DNA from: Frigoribacterium sp. Leaf186
Lineage (GTDB): Bacteria; Actinomycetota; Actinomycetes; Actinomycetales; Microbacteriaceae
Assembly (NCBI RefSeq): GCF_001423905.1
Contig: NZ_LMPQ01000009.1
Coordinates: 87,253-151,252, forward strand
Direction: 5' to 3'
Length of the DNA stretch: 64,000 nucleotides
Shown here: positions 50,716 through 59,044 of the stretch, in pieces
Numbering within the stretch: position 1 is the stretch's first letter
How the letters are laid out: every line of letters begins with the position of its first letter
Made by a program: the position numbers and the translations under genes
Notes under the pieces: generated by a model
Databases searched by the model: none
What the model was told of the DNA's origin: nothing
Seen by the model: the letters and a program-made list of their open reading frames with translations, nothing else

Positions 50716-51704
50716 GCCGCACCCCAGAGGGCGAACGTGTCGGCGTGCCGGGCCAGGGCGGCCTCGACCGCGTCCGGGTGCTCGGCGTACCAGGCGAGGT
50801 GCGCCCGCCGGACCTCGTCGGCGTCGACGCGCTCGCCGCCGACGACCCAGTGGTCGGTCGGCTCGTCGTCGAGGCCCCAGGCGTCGATCACGGCCTGCTC
50901 GCGAGGGGCGTGGACGCTCGAGAGCACCGGCCGACCCGGGTCGACGACGTGCTCCGGCAGGCCGAGCCGCTGCCGCACCCTCGACGCGAGGGCCGTCCAG
51001 ACCGGGTTGCCCGGGTGGTTCAGGGTGCGCATCTGGTCGAAGCGCGGCGTGCCCGGCCCGTCGCCACCGGGCCCGTCGCCACCCCGTCCGTCGCCGCCCC
51101 GGCCGTCGGCACCCGACCCGACCTCGAACAGGTCCGACGCGACGATCGTGTCGTGGGCCGCCTCACGCTTCCGCAGCTCGGCCAGGGAGAGCTCGGCGAC
51201 CGAGCGCACGACGGCCGGGGTCAGGGCGTCGGCGGCGAACGGCCGACCCGCGGCCTCGGAGATCAGTCGGACGTCGTGGTACTCGACCACCGGCGGAACG
51301 AGCGAGACGTCGCTCGGCGGACGGACGATGACGTGCGCGGGGTAGAGGCCCGCGAACCGGACGACGGGCACCCGGACGACCCGCGCCTCCCGGGGCAGCA
51401 CCGCGGCCAGCTGGGCCGTGCCGAGCGGCAGGCCGTGGTAGTCGTCGCGCACCGGCTGCGAGACGAGCAGACCGGCCCGGCCGAGCCACCGGCGCAGCTG
51501 CGGCAGGTCGGTGGCCGTCAGCTCGTGGACCGGGGGCATCCGGACCGTCGTGAGCCCCGCCCCGTCGAGGAAGATCCGCAGCGACTCGGCCTGGCAGTTG
51601 CCCACCACGAGGGCGATGGCGCCGTCGCCCTCGGGCTCGCTCAGACCGTAGAAGTCGCCGTAGTGGCGGGTGCGTCCGTCGGGTTCGGTTCGCTGTTCGG
51701 ACAT
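50712..51704 (-). CDS. WcbI-like polysaccharide biosynthesis protein
   Basis: The 330-residue product contains VVGNCQAESLRIFL, the signature of the WcbI family (putative acetyltransferases in capsule synthesis), and DLPQLRRWL, SQPVRDDY downstream. A glycine-rich GGDGRGGDGPGGD linker interrupts the middle (near 51060). It is the first gene of the minus-strand glycosyltransferase operon. It might decorate or export the glycan made by its neighbours. Confidence 0.8.
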   Translation of the reverse strand: MSEQRTEPDGRTRHYGDFYGLSEPEGDGAIALVVGNCQAESLRIFLDGAGLTTVRMPPVHELTATDLPQLRRWLGRAGLLVSQPVRDDYHGLPLGTAQLAAVLPREARVVRVPVVRFAGLYPAHVIVRPPSDVSLVPPVVEYHDVRLISEAAGRPFAADALTPAVVRSVAELSLAELRKREAAHDTIVASDLFEVGSGADGRGGDGRGGDGPGGDGPGTPRFDQMRTLNHPGNPVWTALASRVRQRLGLPEHVVDPGRPVLSSVHAPREQAVIDAWGLDDEPTDHWVVGGERVDADEVRRAHLAWYAEHPDAVEAALARHADTFALWGAA

Positions 51705-51755
51705 GGTTCCCTCCGGCCCGGACTCGGAACGGACAAAGGGGGTCGCGCGGGCCTA

Positions 51756-51768
51756 TGTTGAGTCAACA
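51756..51768. promoter_or_regulatory. Palindromic operator candidate TGTTGAGTCAACA
   Basis: A perfect 13-base palindrome lies midway between the divergent glycosyltransferase operons. It is AT-richer than its surroundings, and a regulator bound here could control both. Confidence 0.55.
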
Positions 51769-51916
51769 GCGACTTCCCCGGTCGCGTCATCCTTTCCCGC
51801 CGCCAGCCCCGGCACATCCCACCCGCATCGCCGCGGGTGCTCGTCGTCACTCCGGTCCAGGCATCGCGCGCCGGTCCGGCCACGGCGGGCGATCCGATCA
51901 CGCCGAGGAGGCTCCG

Positions 51917-53113
51917 ATGACCCATGACGCCCCGATCCACGCCGCGCCGATCCGGGTCGCCTCCGTTCCCGCCGGGCACCCCTACGTCCGCTCGTTGCTC
52001 GACCCGGCCGAGGCCACGGCCCGGGTCGTGCACCTCGCCGACCCGCTGCCCGACCCCGCCGAGCCCGCCCGCTGGTGGCCGCCCGTGATGCTCGACGCCG
52101 CCTGGTTGCGGGCGCACGCCGACGAGGTCGACCTGCTGCACGTCCACTTCGGCACGGAGTCGTACCCGACCGAGCACCTCGTCGCCGTCGTCGAGGCCCT
52201 TCGCGAGCTGCGCCTGCCGCTCGTGTACACGGTGCACGACCTGACCAACCCGCAGCTCGTCGACCAGGCGCCCCACCTCGAGCACCTCGACGTGCTGATC
52301 CCCGCCGCCGACGAACTGATCACCCTGACCGACCCGGCCGCCGACGAGGTCGAGGCCCGCTGGGGTCGCCGACCGACCGTCATCGCCCACCCGGCCATCG
52401 TCGACCCCGGGGTCGACGGGGGCCGCGATGCCGAGCTGCCGGTCGGCACGCCGGGCGACGCGATCGTCGTCGGAGTCCACCTGCGCGACCTGCGACCGAA
52501 CGTCGCGGGCGACGAGACCGTCCGCACCCTGCTCGCGGCGGTCGCGGCCCTGCGGGCCACGGGCGCCCCCGTGGAGGCGCGGGTCGACCTGAACGAGCGG
52601 GTGCGCGACCCCGAACAGGCGGCTCGCGTGCGCGAGCTCGTCCGTGCCGCGGGCCCTGCGGCGACCCTCGCCGAGCACCCCCGCCTGGACGACGCCGCAC
52701 TCGAGCGCTCGCTCGCCGACCTCGACGTCTCGGTGCTGCCGTACCGCCACGGCACGCACTCAGGCTGGGTCGAGCTCTGCTGGGACCTCGCCGTCCCGGT
52801 CGCCGCGCCCCGTGTCGGCCACGCCGCCGCGCAGCACCCCGAAGTCGGGGCGACCGCCTCGTTCGACCTCGACGACCCCGCCTCGCTCGCGGCCGCCGTC
52901 ATCGCCCTGGTCAGCCCGCACGCCGTCGACGAGACCGCCGACGCCCACGACGACCCGGCCCGCGTACCGGCCTCGCGCCGCGGCACGGAGCACCGGGCCG
53001 ACCTGCAGCGACGCCACCGACGGCTGCGTCGCCAGCAGCGGCACGACGTGGCGGCCGCGCACCTCGCGGTGTACGAGCGCGCCCTCGCGACGGTCGCGGC
53101 GGTGACGGCGTGA
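51917..53113 (+). CDS. Glycosyltransferase, GT4-like
   Basis: At 398 residues, it has GT-B features: DLLHVHFGTESYPTEHLV, VYTVHDLTNP, IVVGVHLRDLRPN and VSVLPYRHGTHSGWVELCWDL, where the donor-binding Glu is present. GAGGAGG precedes the ATG at 51917. It opens the plus-strand operon and overlaps the next gene by GTGA. Confidence 0.8.
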   Translation: MTHDAPIHAAPIRVASVPAGHPYVRSLLDPAEATARVVHLADPLPDPAEPARWWPPVMLDAAWLRAHADEVDLLHVHFGTESYPTEHLVAVVEALRELRLPLVYTVHDLTNPQLVDQAPHLEHLDVLIPAADELITLTDPAADEVEARWGRRPTVIAHPAIVDPGVDGGRDAELPVGTPGDAIVVGVHLRDLRPNVAGDETVRTLLAAVAALRATGAPVEARVDLNERVRDPEQAARVRELVRAAGPAATLAEHPRLDDAALERSLADLDVSVLPYRHGTHSGWVELCWDLAVPVAAPRVGHAAAQHPEVGATASFDLDDPASLAAAVIALVSPHAVDETADAHDDPARVPASRRGTEHRADLQRRHRRLRRQQRHDVAAAHLAVYERALATVAAVTA

Positions 53114-54363
53114 TCCGCGCCTCCCGCCCCCTGCGCATCGTCGTGGTGGCACCGCTGCGCTACCCGATCCGCGAGCCGTTCGCCGGCGGCCTCGAGTCGA
53201 GCGTCCACCACCAGGTGCGCACCCTGCGCGAGCGCGGGCACCGCGTCACGTTGATCGCGACCGAGGGCTCCGACCACCTCGACCAGAGCCCGCCCGAGTT
53301 CGTGCTGCCCGCCGTGGTCTTCGACGACCCGGCCGAGGCCACCGACACGACCTACCCCGCGGGCTACCTCGAGCGCGCGCTGCCGGCCCTCGAGCGGGCC
53401 CTGCAGCACGTCGCCGACCACGCCGACGACTACGACCTGGTCGACAACCACAGCCTGCACGGCGTCCCGCTCGCCCGGGCCGGCAGCCTCGGCGTGCCGA
53501 TGGTCAGCACCCTGCACACGCCGACCCTGCCCGACATGCTCGTCGGGCACCGCTCGTCCGACGCGCCGCGCAGCCGCTTCGTCGCCGTCAGTGGCCACAC
53601 CGCCGCGGCCTGGGCAGCCGAGGGCGTCGAGGCGACCGTGCTGCCCAACGGCGTCGACACCGACCGCTGGGGCCTCGGCCCGGGCGGCGACGACCTCGTC
53701 TGGTCGGGGCGCATCGTGCCCGAGAAGGGCCTGCACCTCGCCCTCGAGGTCGCTCGTCGTGCGGGGCGCCGCCTCGTGATCGCGGGTCGCATCGGCGACG
53801 TCGACTACTTCGAGACCGAGGTCGCACCGCACCTCGGCGTCACCGCCCACTACGTCGGCGAGCTGCGCCAGCCCGAGCTGGCGGCCCTCGTCGGCCACAG
53901 CGGCTGCGCCCTCGTCACGCCCGTGTGGGAGGAACCCTTCGGCCTCGTCATCGCGGAGGCGCTGGTCACCGGCACGCCGGTCGTCTCGTTCGCCGTCGGC
54001 GGAGTCCCCGAGGTCGTGGCGGGCTCGCTCGGGGCCGCCCTCGTCCCCGCCGGCGACCTCGCCGGCATGGCCCGCGCCGCCGACGACCTCCTCCGCCGCG
54101 TCGGGACGGACGCCGCCGCCCGCCTCACGGTGCGACAGGACGCCGTCGACCGCTTCTCGCTGCGGGCCCGCGCCGCCGTGCTCGAGGGGTTGTACTCCGA
54201 CGTCGTCGCGTCGGACCCGCGGACGCCCGGCGCCGGGGCACGGGCCGGGGCGACGACCGACGCGACGGTCGTCGGGGGCCGGCACCGCGCCTCCTCGTCC
54301 CTCGCCGGCGGCCTGTCCGCCGTCAGGCCGGTCGGGTCGGGGCGACGTGCGGTGACGGCGTGA
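53110..54363 (+). CDS. Glycosyltransferase family 4 protein
   Basis: This 417-residue GT4 enzyme has an N-terminal Gly-rich acceptor loop (REPFAGGLESSVHHQV), LVWSGRIVPEKGLHLALEVA at the donor domain and the EX7E motif in EEPFGLVIAEAL. It transfers an activated sugar with retention of configuration. The C-terminus has an Ala/Gly-rich tail. GTG start inside the upstream stop; GTGA at its own end. Confidence 0.9.
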   Translation: MIRASRPLRIVVVAPLRYPIREPFAGGLESSVHHQVRTLRERGHRVTLIATEGSDHLDQSPPEFVLPAVVFDDPAEATDTTYPAGYLERALPALERALQHVADHADDYDLVDNHSLHGVPLARAGSLGVPMVSTLHTPTLPDMLVGHRSSDAPRSRFVAVSGHTAAAWAAEGVEATVLPNGVDTDRWGLGPGGDDLVWSGRIVPEKGLHLALEVARRAGRRLVIAGRIGDVDYFETEVAPHLGVTAHYVGELRQPELAALVGHSGCALVTPVWEEPFGLVIAEALVTGTPVVSFAVGGVPEVVAGSLGAALVPAGDLAGMARAADDLLRRVGTDAAARLTVRQDAVDRFSLRARAAVLEGLYSDVVASDPRTPGAGARAGATTDATVVGGRHRASSSLAGGLSAVRPVGSGRRAVTA

Positions 54364-55565
54364 CCGCGCGCCCGCTCGTCGGCTGGTACGTGCACCACCA
54401 CGGTGCCGGGCACCGCACCCGCTTCTCGGCCGTCCGACCGCAGCTCGACGCCGACGTCGTCGTGTTCAGCTCGCTGGCGGCCCCGGCGGACCTGCCGGAC
54501 GACACCACCTGGGTCGAGCTCGAGCGGGACGACACCGCGACCACGGGCGCCGACGGGGTGGTCCGTCACCCCGCCGACGCCTCGCCGACCGTGGGCGGCC
54601 TGCTGCACTGGGCACCCGTCGCGCACCCCGGGCACACCGCCCGCCTCGGCCGCATCGCCGCCGCCGTGGCCGGAGCCGCCGCCGACGGCCGACCCTTCGA
54701 CGCGATGGTCGTCGACGTCTCGGTCGAGGTGACGGTGTTCGCCCGCCTGCTCGGCGTCGAGGTCGTCGTCGTCTCGCAGCCGGGCGACCGGACCGACGAG
54801 CCGCACCGGCTGGCCTACGACGCCGCCTCACGCGTGATCGCGCCATGGCCCGCCGGCACGCACGACTCGTCCGCCCTCGACCGCGTCGCCCCGAAGGTGC
54901 GCTGGGTGGGCGGCATCTCGCGACAGGACGGGCGTCTGGCGGCCGCAGACGTGCCTGCCGCCGCAGGCGCGCCTGCCGCCGCCGCGGGCCCGTCGTCGAC
55001 GGTCGTGCCCGGCAGCGTGCTGTTCGTCGGTGGTGCCGGCGGCACCGACCACGACGACCTCGCCGCGTCGCTCGCCCGGGCGGCCCGCGCCACCCCCGGC
55101 ACCACGTGGACGACCCTGGGGGTCGACCGTTGGGTCGACGACCCCTGGGCCGAGATGGCGACGGCCGAGGTGATCGTGACCTGGGCCGGTCAGAACACCG
55201 TCGCCGACCTGGCCGCCCTCGGTGCCCGGGCCGTCGTCGTGCCGCAGACCCGACCGTTCGACGAGCAGCTCACGACCGCTAGCGCACTCGACCGGGCGGG
55301 GCTCGCCGTCGTGGCGACCTCGTGGCCCGCCGACGACGAGTGGCCGGCCCTGATCGACCGTGCCCGTGGGCTTCGCCCCGACTGGTCGGCCTGGCAGGTC
55401 GAGGGCGCGGCCGCCCGCGCGGCGGCGGTCGTCGCCGAGGTCGCCGGCCGTGGTGTCGGACATGATGTCGGCCCTGGTTCCGCCCGACCGGCCGGGCATC
55501 GCGTCGCGCAGGACCCGTCCGCCGCACAGCCCACGCCCACCACCCTGACCGGAGCCCTCTCGTGA
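54360..55565 (+). CDS. Glycosyltransferase, MurG/GT28-like
   Basis: The 401 residues start with GWYVHHHGAGHRTRF, a Gly/His loop as in MurG-like enzymes. The C-terminal domain has VTWAGQNTVADLAALGARAVVVPQ, the GT28 donor-site pattern. An Ala-rich insertion with a repeat (AAAGAPAAAAG) lies near residue 200. It likely uses a UDP-sugar on a lipid-linked acceptor. Coupled by GTGA on both sides. Confidence 0.82.
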   Translation: MTARPLVGWYVHHHGAGHRTRFSAVRPQLDADVVVFSSLAAPADLPDDTTWVELERDDTATTGADGVVRHPADASPTVGGLLHWAPVAHPGHTARLGRIAAAVAGAAADGRPFDAMVVDVSVEVTVFARLLGVEVVVVSQPGDRTDEPHRLAYDAASRVIAPWPAGTHDSSALDRVAPKVRWVGGISRQDGRLAAADVPAAAGAPAAAAGPSSTVVPGSVLFVGGAGGTDHDDLAASLARAARATPGTTWTTLGVDRWVDDPWAEMATAEVIVTWAGQNTVADLAALGARAVVVPQTRPFDEQLTTASALDRAGLAVVATSWPADDEWPALIDRARGLRPDWSAWQVEGAAARAAAVVAEVAGRGVGHDVGPGSARPAGHRVAQDPSAAQPTPTTLTGALS

Positions 55566-56398
55566 CCGTCGTCGTCGTGACCCTCGCCTCGGCCACGCGC
55601 ATGAAGCACGTCGCGAACCAGATCCGCTTCGTCCGTCGGGTCGCCCCCGACGCCGGCCACGTGGTGGTCTGGCTCGACGAGACCCCGGCCCCCGACGTCC
55701 CGGCACTCGCCGGGGTCACCACCCTGCACGTGCCGCCCGGGCCCGACGGACTCCGCCTCGCCGCCGGCCGCAACCGCGGAGCCGACACCGCCATCGGCCG
55801 CGGCGCGACCCTGCTGGTCTTCCTCGACGCCGACTGCGTGCCGGGCGACGACCTGTTCCGCCACTACGAGCGCGCCGCCGACGAGCACCCCGGCGCGCTG
55901 CTGAGCGGACCCGTCACCTACCTGCCCGAGGGCTTCATGCTCGGCGCGGGTGAGGGCCTCGACGAGGCGACGTCTCCGCACGCGGCGCGACCCGCGCCTC
56001 CCGCGGGCTCGACGGTCGTGGCAGGGGCAGCGGACTACCCGCTGTTCTGGTCGCTCTCGTTCGCGGTCACGCCCGCGACCTGGGCGCGACTCGGCGGCTT
56101 CGACGAGCGCTACGAGGGGTACGGCGGCGAGGACACCGACTTCGCCTTCACCGCCCGGTCGCTCGACGTGCCGCTCGTCTGGGTCGGCGGCGCCCACGCG
56201 TACCACCAGCACCACCCGACCTCGTCACCGCCGTGGCGGCACCTGCCCGACGTCGTCCGCAACGGGGGTCTGTTCGCCGAGCGGTGGGGCGAGTGGCCCA
56301 TGGGCGGCTGGCTCGAGGCGTTCGAGCGCGAGGGCGCCGTGCGCCGCACCGACGACGGGGGCTGGGCCCTCGTCGACGGCCCGGGCGTCCCGAGCTGA
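55562..56398 (+). CDS. Glycosyltransferase family 2 protein
   Basis: The 278-residue protein has LAAGRNRGADTAIGRGATLLVFLDADCVPGDD, shown here as separate GRNRG and FLDADC metal motifs, and YGGEDTDFAFTARS at the acceptor site. It resembles the GT2 at 47972 without its extra domain. It is the last gene of the plus-strand operon, which has no visible flippase or polymerase, so glycan export may be encoded elsewhere. Confidence 0.85.
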   Translation: MTVVVVTLASATRMKHVANQIRFVRRVAPDAGHVVVWLDETPAPDVPALAGVTTLHVPPGPDGLRLAAGRNRGADTAIGRGATLLVFLDADCVPGDDLFRHYERAADEHPGALLSGPVTYLPEGFMLGAGEGLDEATSPHAARPAPPAGSTVVAGAADYPLFWSLSFAVTPATWARLGGFDERYEGYGGEDTDFAFTARSLDVPLVWVGGAHAYHQHHPTSSPPWRHLPDVVRNGGLFAERWGEWPMGGWLEAFEREGAVRRTDDGGWALVDGPGVPS

Positions 56399-56435
56399 CC
56401 CGCCCGGGCCGCCCAGACCGGCCGCGCGGCCTGCG

Positions 56436-56720
56436 TCAGTCGAGCTTGCCCTGGTCCGACGACTTCTTGCGGGCGATCGCGTCGCGCTCGGCGGCGAGGG
56501 ACGCGACGGTCACCGGGTCGAGGGCGTCGTAGTCGACGAAGGGGTCGGGCTGGCCCGTCTTGTCGGCGACGACAGCCGAGTACGCCGACACGGCGAGGCG
56601 CAGCTTGGCGGTGGCCCGCCCGGCGCGTTTGCTCGACAGGGGTTTCTCCTGCATGACCTTGCGGTGGTGGTCGAGCGCCTCGACGAGGTCGCGGTGGGCC
56701 GTCTTGAGCTTTTTCGCCAT
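56436..56720 (-). CDS. Small hypothetical protein, 94 residues
   Basis: A basic, helical, soluble protein beginning MAKKLKTAHRDLVEALDHHR. There is no recognisable domain. The ATG at 56720 is favoured over an open frame reaching 56870 because coding character starts here. It faces the plus-strand hypothetical gene at 56876 across a shared promoter region. Confidence 0.65.
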   Translation of the reverse strand: MAKKLKTAHRDLVEALDHHRKVMQEKPLSSKRAGRATAKLRLAVSAYSAVVADKTGQPDPFVDYDALDPVTVASLAAERDAIARKKSSDQGKLD

Positions 56721-56875
56721 GCGACGATCATGCCCACCCGACGCCGTTCTGCCAACACGACCTCGGCGCCGGGGGACCGACCGGGGTACGACCGGCGCGT
56801 GGGGACGAGACGTGACCGGGGTGCTTTCACAGCGGGCGGCCACACTGCCGTAACCTCGCGGCGGGACCATCAGGC

Positions 56876-57205
56876 ATGATCTCGCTGACCGGAGTGATCC
56901 GCCCCACCGCCGAGGTGGCCGTGCTGCACGTCGTCGAGCAGAAGCTCCGGCGGCACTTCCCGGCGCTCAGCGCCGCCTCCGAGGTGCTCGTGCTGCAGGC
57001 CTGGGGCCTGCCCGTGCGGGTCACCGAGCAGCTCGCCCGACTGCGCCTCGACGTCGTCGTGGGCGACCGGTCCGAGGCCGACACCTTCCGCGACACGGTC
57101 GGCGCCGAGCTGCGGGGCTGGTCGGGGGCCGGTTCGCTCCGCGTCGACTGGACCGAGGACGTCCTCCCCGCGGTCGCACCCGTCACGCTCGGCGAGACCG
57201 GCTGA
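56876..57205 (+). CDS. Hypothetical protein, 109 residues
   Basis: It is a mixed alpha/beta soluble protein without signal peptide or membrane segment (AVLHVVEQKLRRHFPALSAA). Not recognised. The ATG is preceded by a weak GCGGCGGG. It precedes the LCP gene by 113 bases, with a motif copy in the gap. Confidence 0.6.
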   Translation: MISLTGVIRPTAEVAVLHVVEQKLRRHFPALSAASEVLVLQAWGLPVRVTEQLARLRLDVVVGDRSEADTFRDTVGAELRGWSGAGSLRVDWTEDVLPAVAPVTLGETG

Positions 57206-57318
57206 GCGGGCCTGACCGGGGTCGCCGTCGACGCGACCTCGGGGTCCTCCCGACCCGCGCCTCCTAGGATGCTCGACGACGGGGGCCGCTCGAGCCCCCG
57301 CCCACCGAGGGAGTGACG

Positions 57319-58689
57319 ATGGCGGACGACGCACGACGAGGCCCCGCGCCCGACGAGTCCGCCGACGACGGAGGCGCGGTGCGTGCCGGCGGCATCGCCC
57401 GCCACGGTCGCCTGCGTCGTGGGCACCCCGTGGCCTTCGCCGCGAAGGTGACGGCGGCGGCCCTGGCCGTCGTGCTGGTGAGCACCACCTCGGTCGCGGC
57501 CATCGCGACCTGGCAGGTGCTGCAGACCGCCGCGCCGACCGTGTCGCTGACGGCGCCCGACGGGTCGACGGCGACCCCCGTGCCGCAGCTGACGGCGCAG
57601 ACCGGTGAGGTCAACCTGCTGCTCATCGCCACCGACACCCGCGAGGGTCAGGGCGTCGGCTTCGACGACCCGGCCAACCTGGAGGCCAGCAGCGGGGTCG
57701 GCAACAACGACGCGAACCTGCTCGTGCACATCTCGGAGGACCACACCAACATGGCGGTGGTGAGCTTCCCCCGCGACATGATCGTGCCGATCCCCGAGTG
57801 CCAGGGCGACGACGGCAGCGTGACCCCTGCGACCGACGGGGCGCCTCTCAACGAGGCGCTGAGGCGCGGCGGCGAGCAGAACGGCCTCTCGTGCGTCGCG
57901 CGGACCATCTCGGACCTCACCGGCGTTCAGGTCGACTACGCCGGCGCCATCAAGTTCGACGGGGTGGTCGCCATGGCCGACGCGGTGGGCGGCGTGGACG
58001 TGTGCCTCGCCACGCCGATCCAGGACGACGACGTCGTGCCGGCGCTCGACCTCGAGGCGGGCGTCGTCAACCTGACCGGTGCCGAGGCCGGCTCCTTCTT
58101 GCGGTCGCGGCACGGGGTCGGTGACGCCAGCGACCTGGGGCGGATCAGCAACCAGCAGACCTTCCTGTCGGCGTTGGCACGGCAGACCGTGTCGGCGGGC
58201 ACCCTGACCGACCCGACGAAGGTGCTGGCGATCGCCCGGGTCGCGTTCGCCAACATGACCCTCAGCGACACGCTGGCCGACGCGGCGACGTTGGCCAAGC
58301 TGGGGCTCGCCGTCAACACGGTCGGGCTCTCGAACATGGTGTTCGTGCAGTACCCCGCGCTGGACGCCCCCTGGAACCCCAACAAGGTGATCCCCGACGA
58401 GGGCCCGGCGGCCGTGCTGAACGACGCCCTGCAGCGCAACCTGCCCTTGACGCTGTCGGCCGACAGCCTGGGGCGCTCGGCCGTGCTCGACCCCGACGCG
58501 CCGGCCCCCTCGACCCCGAGCAGCCCGTCGGCGACGCCGACCGACGCGCCGGCGGCAGCCCCCACGACGCCGACGGACGCCGCGTCCGGTGACGCGGCGC
58601 CCGCGACGCCGGCCCCGAGCGCGGCCGCCCTGCCCGACAGCGTGACGGGCCAGTCGGCCGACCAGGTCACCTGCGCCAAGCGCGACTGA
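57319..58689 (+). CDS. LytR-CpsA-Psr (LCP) family protein
   Basis: The 456-residue protein has a short cytoplasmic N-terminus, one membrane segment (about 42-65) and an LCP domain (NLLLIATDTREG, NNDANLLVHISEDHTNMAVV, VSFPRDMIVPIPEC, LRSRHGVGDASDLGRISNQQ) with the conserved Arg and Asp residues. LCP enzymes attach lipid-linked glycopolymers to peptidoglycan. The glycosyltransferase locus immediately upstream may make such a polymer. ATG 57319 fits GAGGGA better than GTG 57313. The C-terminal tail is Ala/Pro/Thr-rich. Confidence 0.92.
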   Translation: MADDARRGPAPDESADDGGAVRAGGIARHGRLRRGHPVAFAAKVTAAALAVVLVSTTSVAAIATWQVLQTAAPTVSLTAPDGSTATPVPQLTAQTGEVNLLLIATDTREGQGVGFDDPANLEASSGVGNNDANLLVHISEDHTNMAVVSFPRDMIVPIPECQGDDGSVTPATDGAPLNEALRRGGEQNGLSCVARTISDLTGVQVDYAGAIKFDGVVAMADAVGGVDVCLATPIQDDDVVPALDLEAGVVNLTGAEAGSFLRSRHGVGDASDLGRISNQQTFLSALARQTVSAGTLTDPTKVLAIARVAFANMTLSDTLADAATLAKLGLAVNTVGLSNMVFVQYPALDAPWNPNKVIPDEGPAAVLNDALQRNLPLTLSADSLGRSAVLDPDAPAPSTPSSPSATPTDAPAAAPTTPTDAASGDAAPATPAPSAAALPDSVTGQSADQVTCAKRD

Positions 58690-58734
58690 GGGCCGACGCC
58701 GCTCGACGACCTCCGTGGCACCCCGTGTGGTGTC

Positions 58735-58774
58735 CGTGAGGATCGGCGCGATGGGCGTGAGGAAGTCGTGAGGA
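58735..58774 (+). promoter_or_regulatory. Three CGTGAGGA direct repeats upstream of kdp
   Basis: Exact copies start near 58735, 58756 and 58767, spaced 21 and 11 bases, so all lie on one face of the helix. This is a plausible binding site for a response regulator such as KdpE, though kdpDE is not in the window. Confidence 0.5.
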
Positions 58775-58814
58775 GCGTCGGCAGGGCACCCGCCGAGGTG
58801 TCTACTGACTCGCT

Positions 58815-58847
58815 GTGCCCGTGACGGGCACCGAGCCGCGAGGCTCG
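58815..58847 (+). promoter_or_regulatory. Two hairpins in the kdp leader
   Basis: GTGCCCG-TGA-CGGGCAC is followed directly by CGAGCC-GCGA-GGCTCG. They lie 28 bases before the first small kdp reading frame. They could mark an attenuator or the end of an upstream transcript. No known riboswitch consensus was recognised. Confidence 0.45.
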
Positions 58848-58874
58848 CCGATCGTCCTCTCTCTTGGAGTCGTA

Positions 58875-58958
58875 GTGCTCGACATCGTGTACGTGCTCGC
58901 CGTCATCGCTGTGTTCGCAGTGGTGTCCCTCGTGGCGAAGGGGGTCGAGAAGCTGTGA
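58875..58958 (+). CDS. 27-residue membrane peptide coupled to kdpF
   Basis: GTG 58875, with TTGGAG upstream, opens a frame encoding one hydrophobic helix ([16 protein letters not shown]) and a charged AKGVEKL end. Its TGA overlaps the kdpF GTG (GTGA). Size and topology mirror KdpF itself, but the sequence is different. It may be an extra small subunit of the Kdp complex. I believe similar peptides precede kdpF in related genomes, but cannot check. Confidence 0.65.
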   Translation: MLDIVYVLAVIAVFAVVSLVAKGVEKL

Positions 58959-59044
58959 TCGTCTTCAGCATCGGGGCCGCCGTCCTCGCCGTGGCCGCCC
59001 TGGCGTACCTCGTGTACGCCCTCGTGAAGCCCGAGAAGTTCTGA
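58955..59044 (+). CDS. kdpF: K+-transporting ATPase small subunit KdpF
   Basis: The 29-residue peptide has one hydrophobic helix and ends LVKPEKF, the usual KdpF C-terminus (YALV-P-EKF type). KdpF stabilises the KdpABC complex in the membrane. It overlaps both neighbours (GTGA with the 27-residue peptide, TGATG with kdpA). Confidence 0.9.
   Translation: MIVFSIGAAVLAVAALAYLVYALVKPEKF

Noticed and set aside
58690..58874. ydaO/c-di-AMP riboswitch upstream of kdp
   Set aside because: Hairpins are present, but I could not find the conserved core sequence; a covariance search would be needed.
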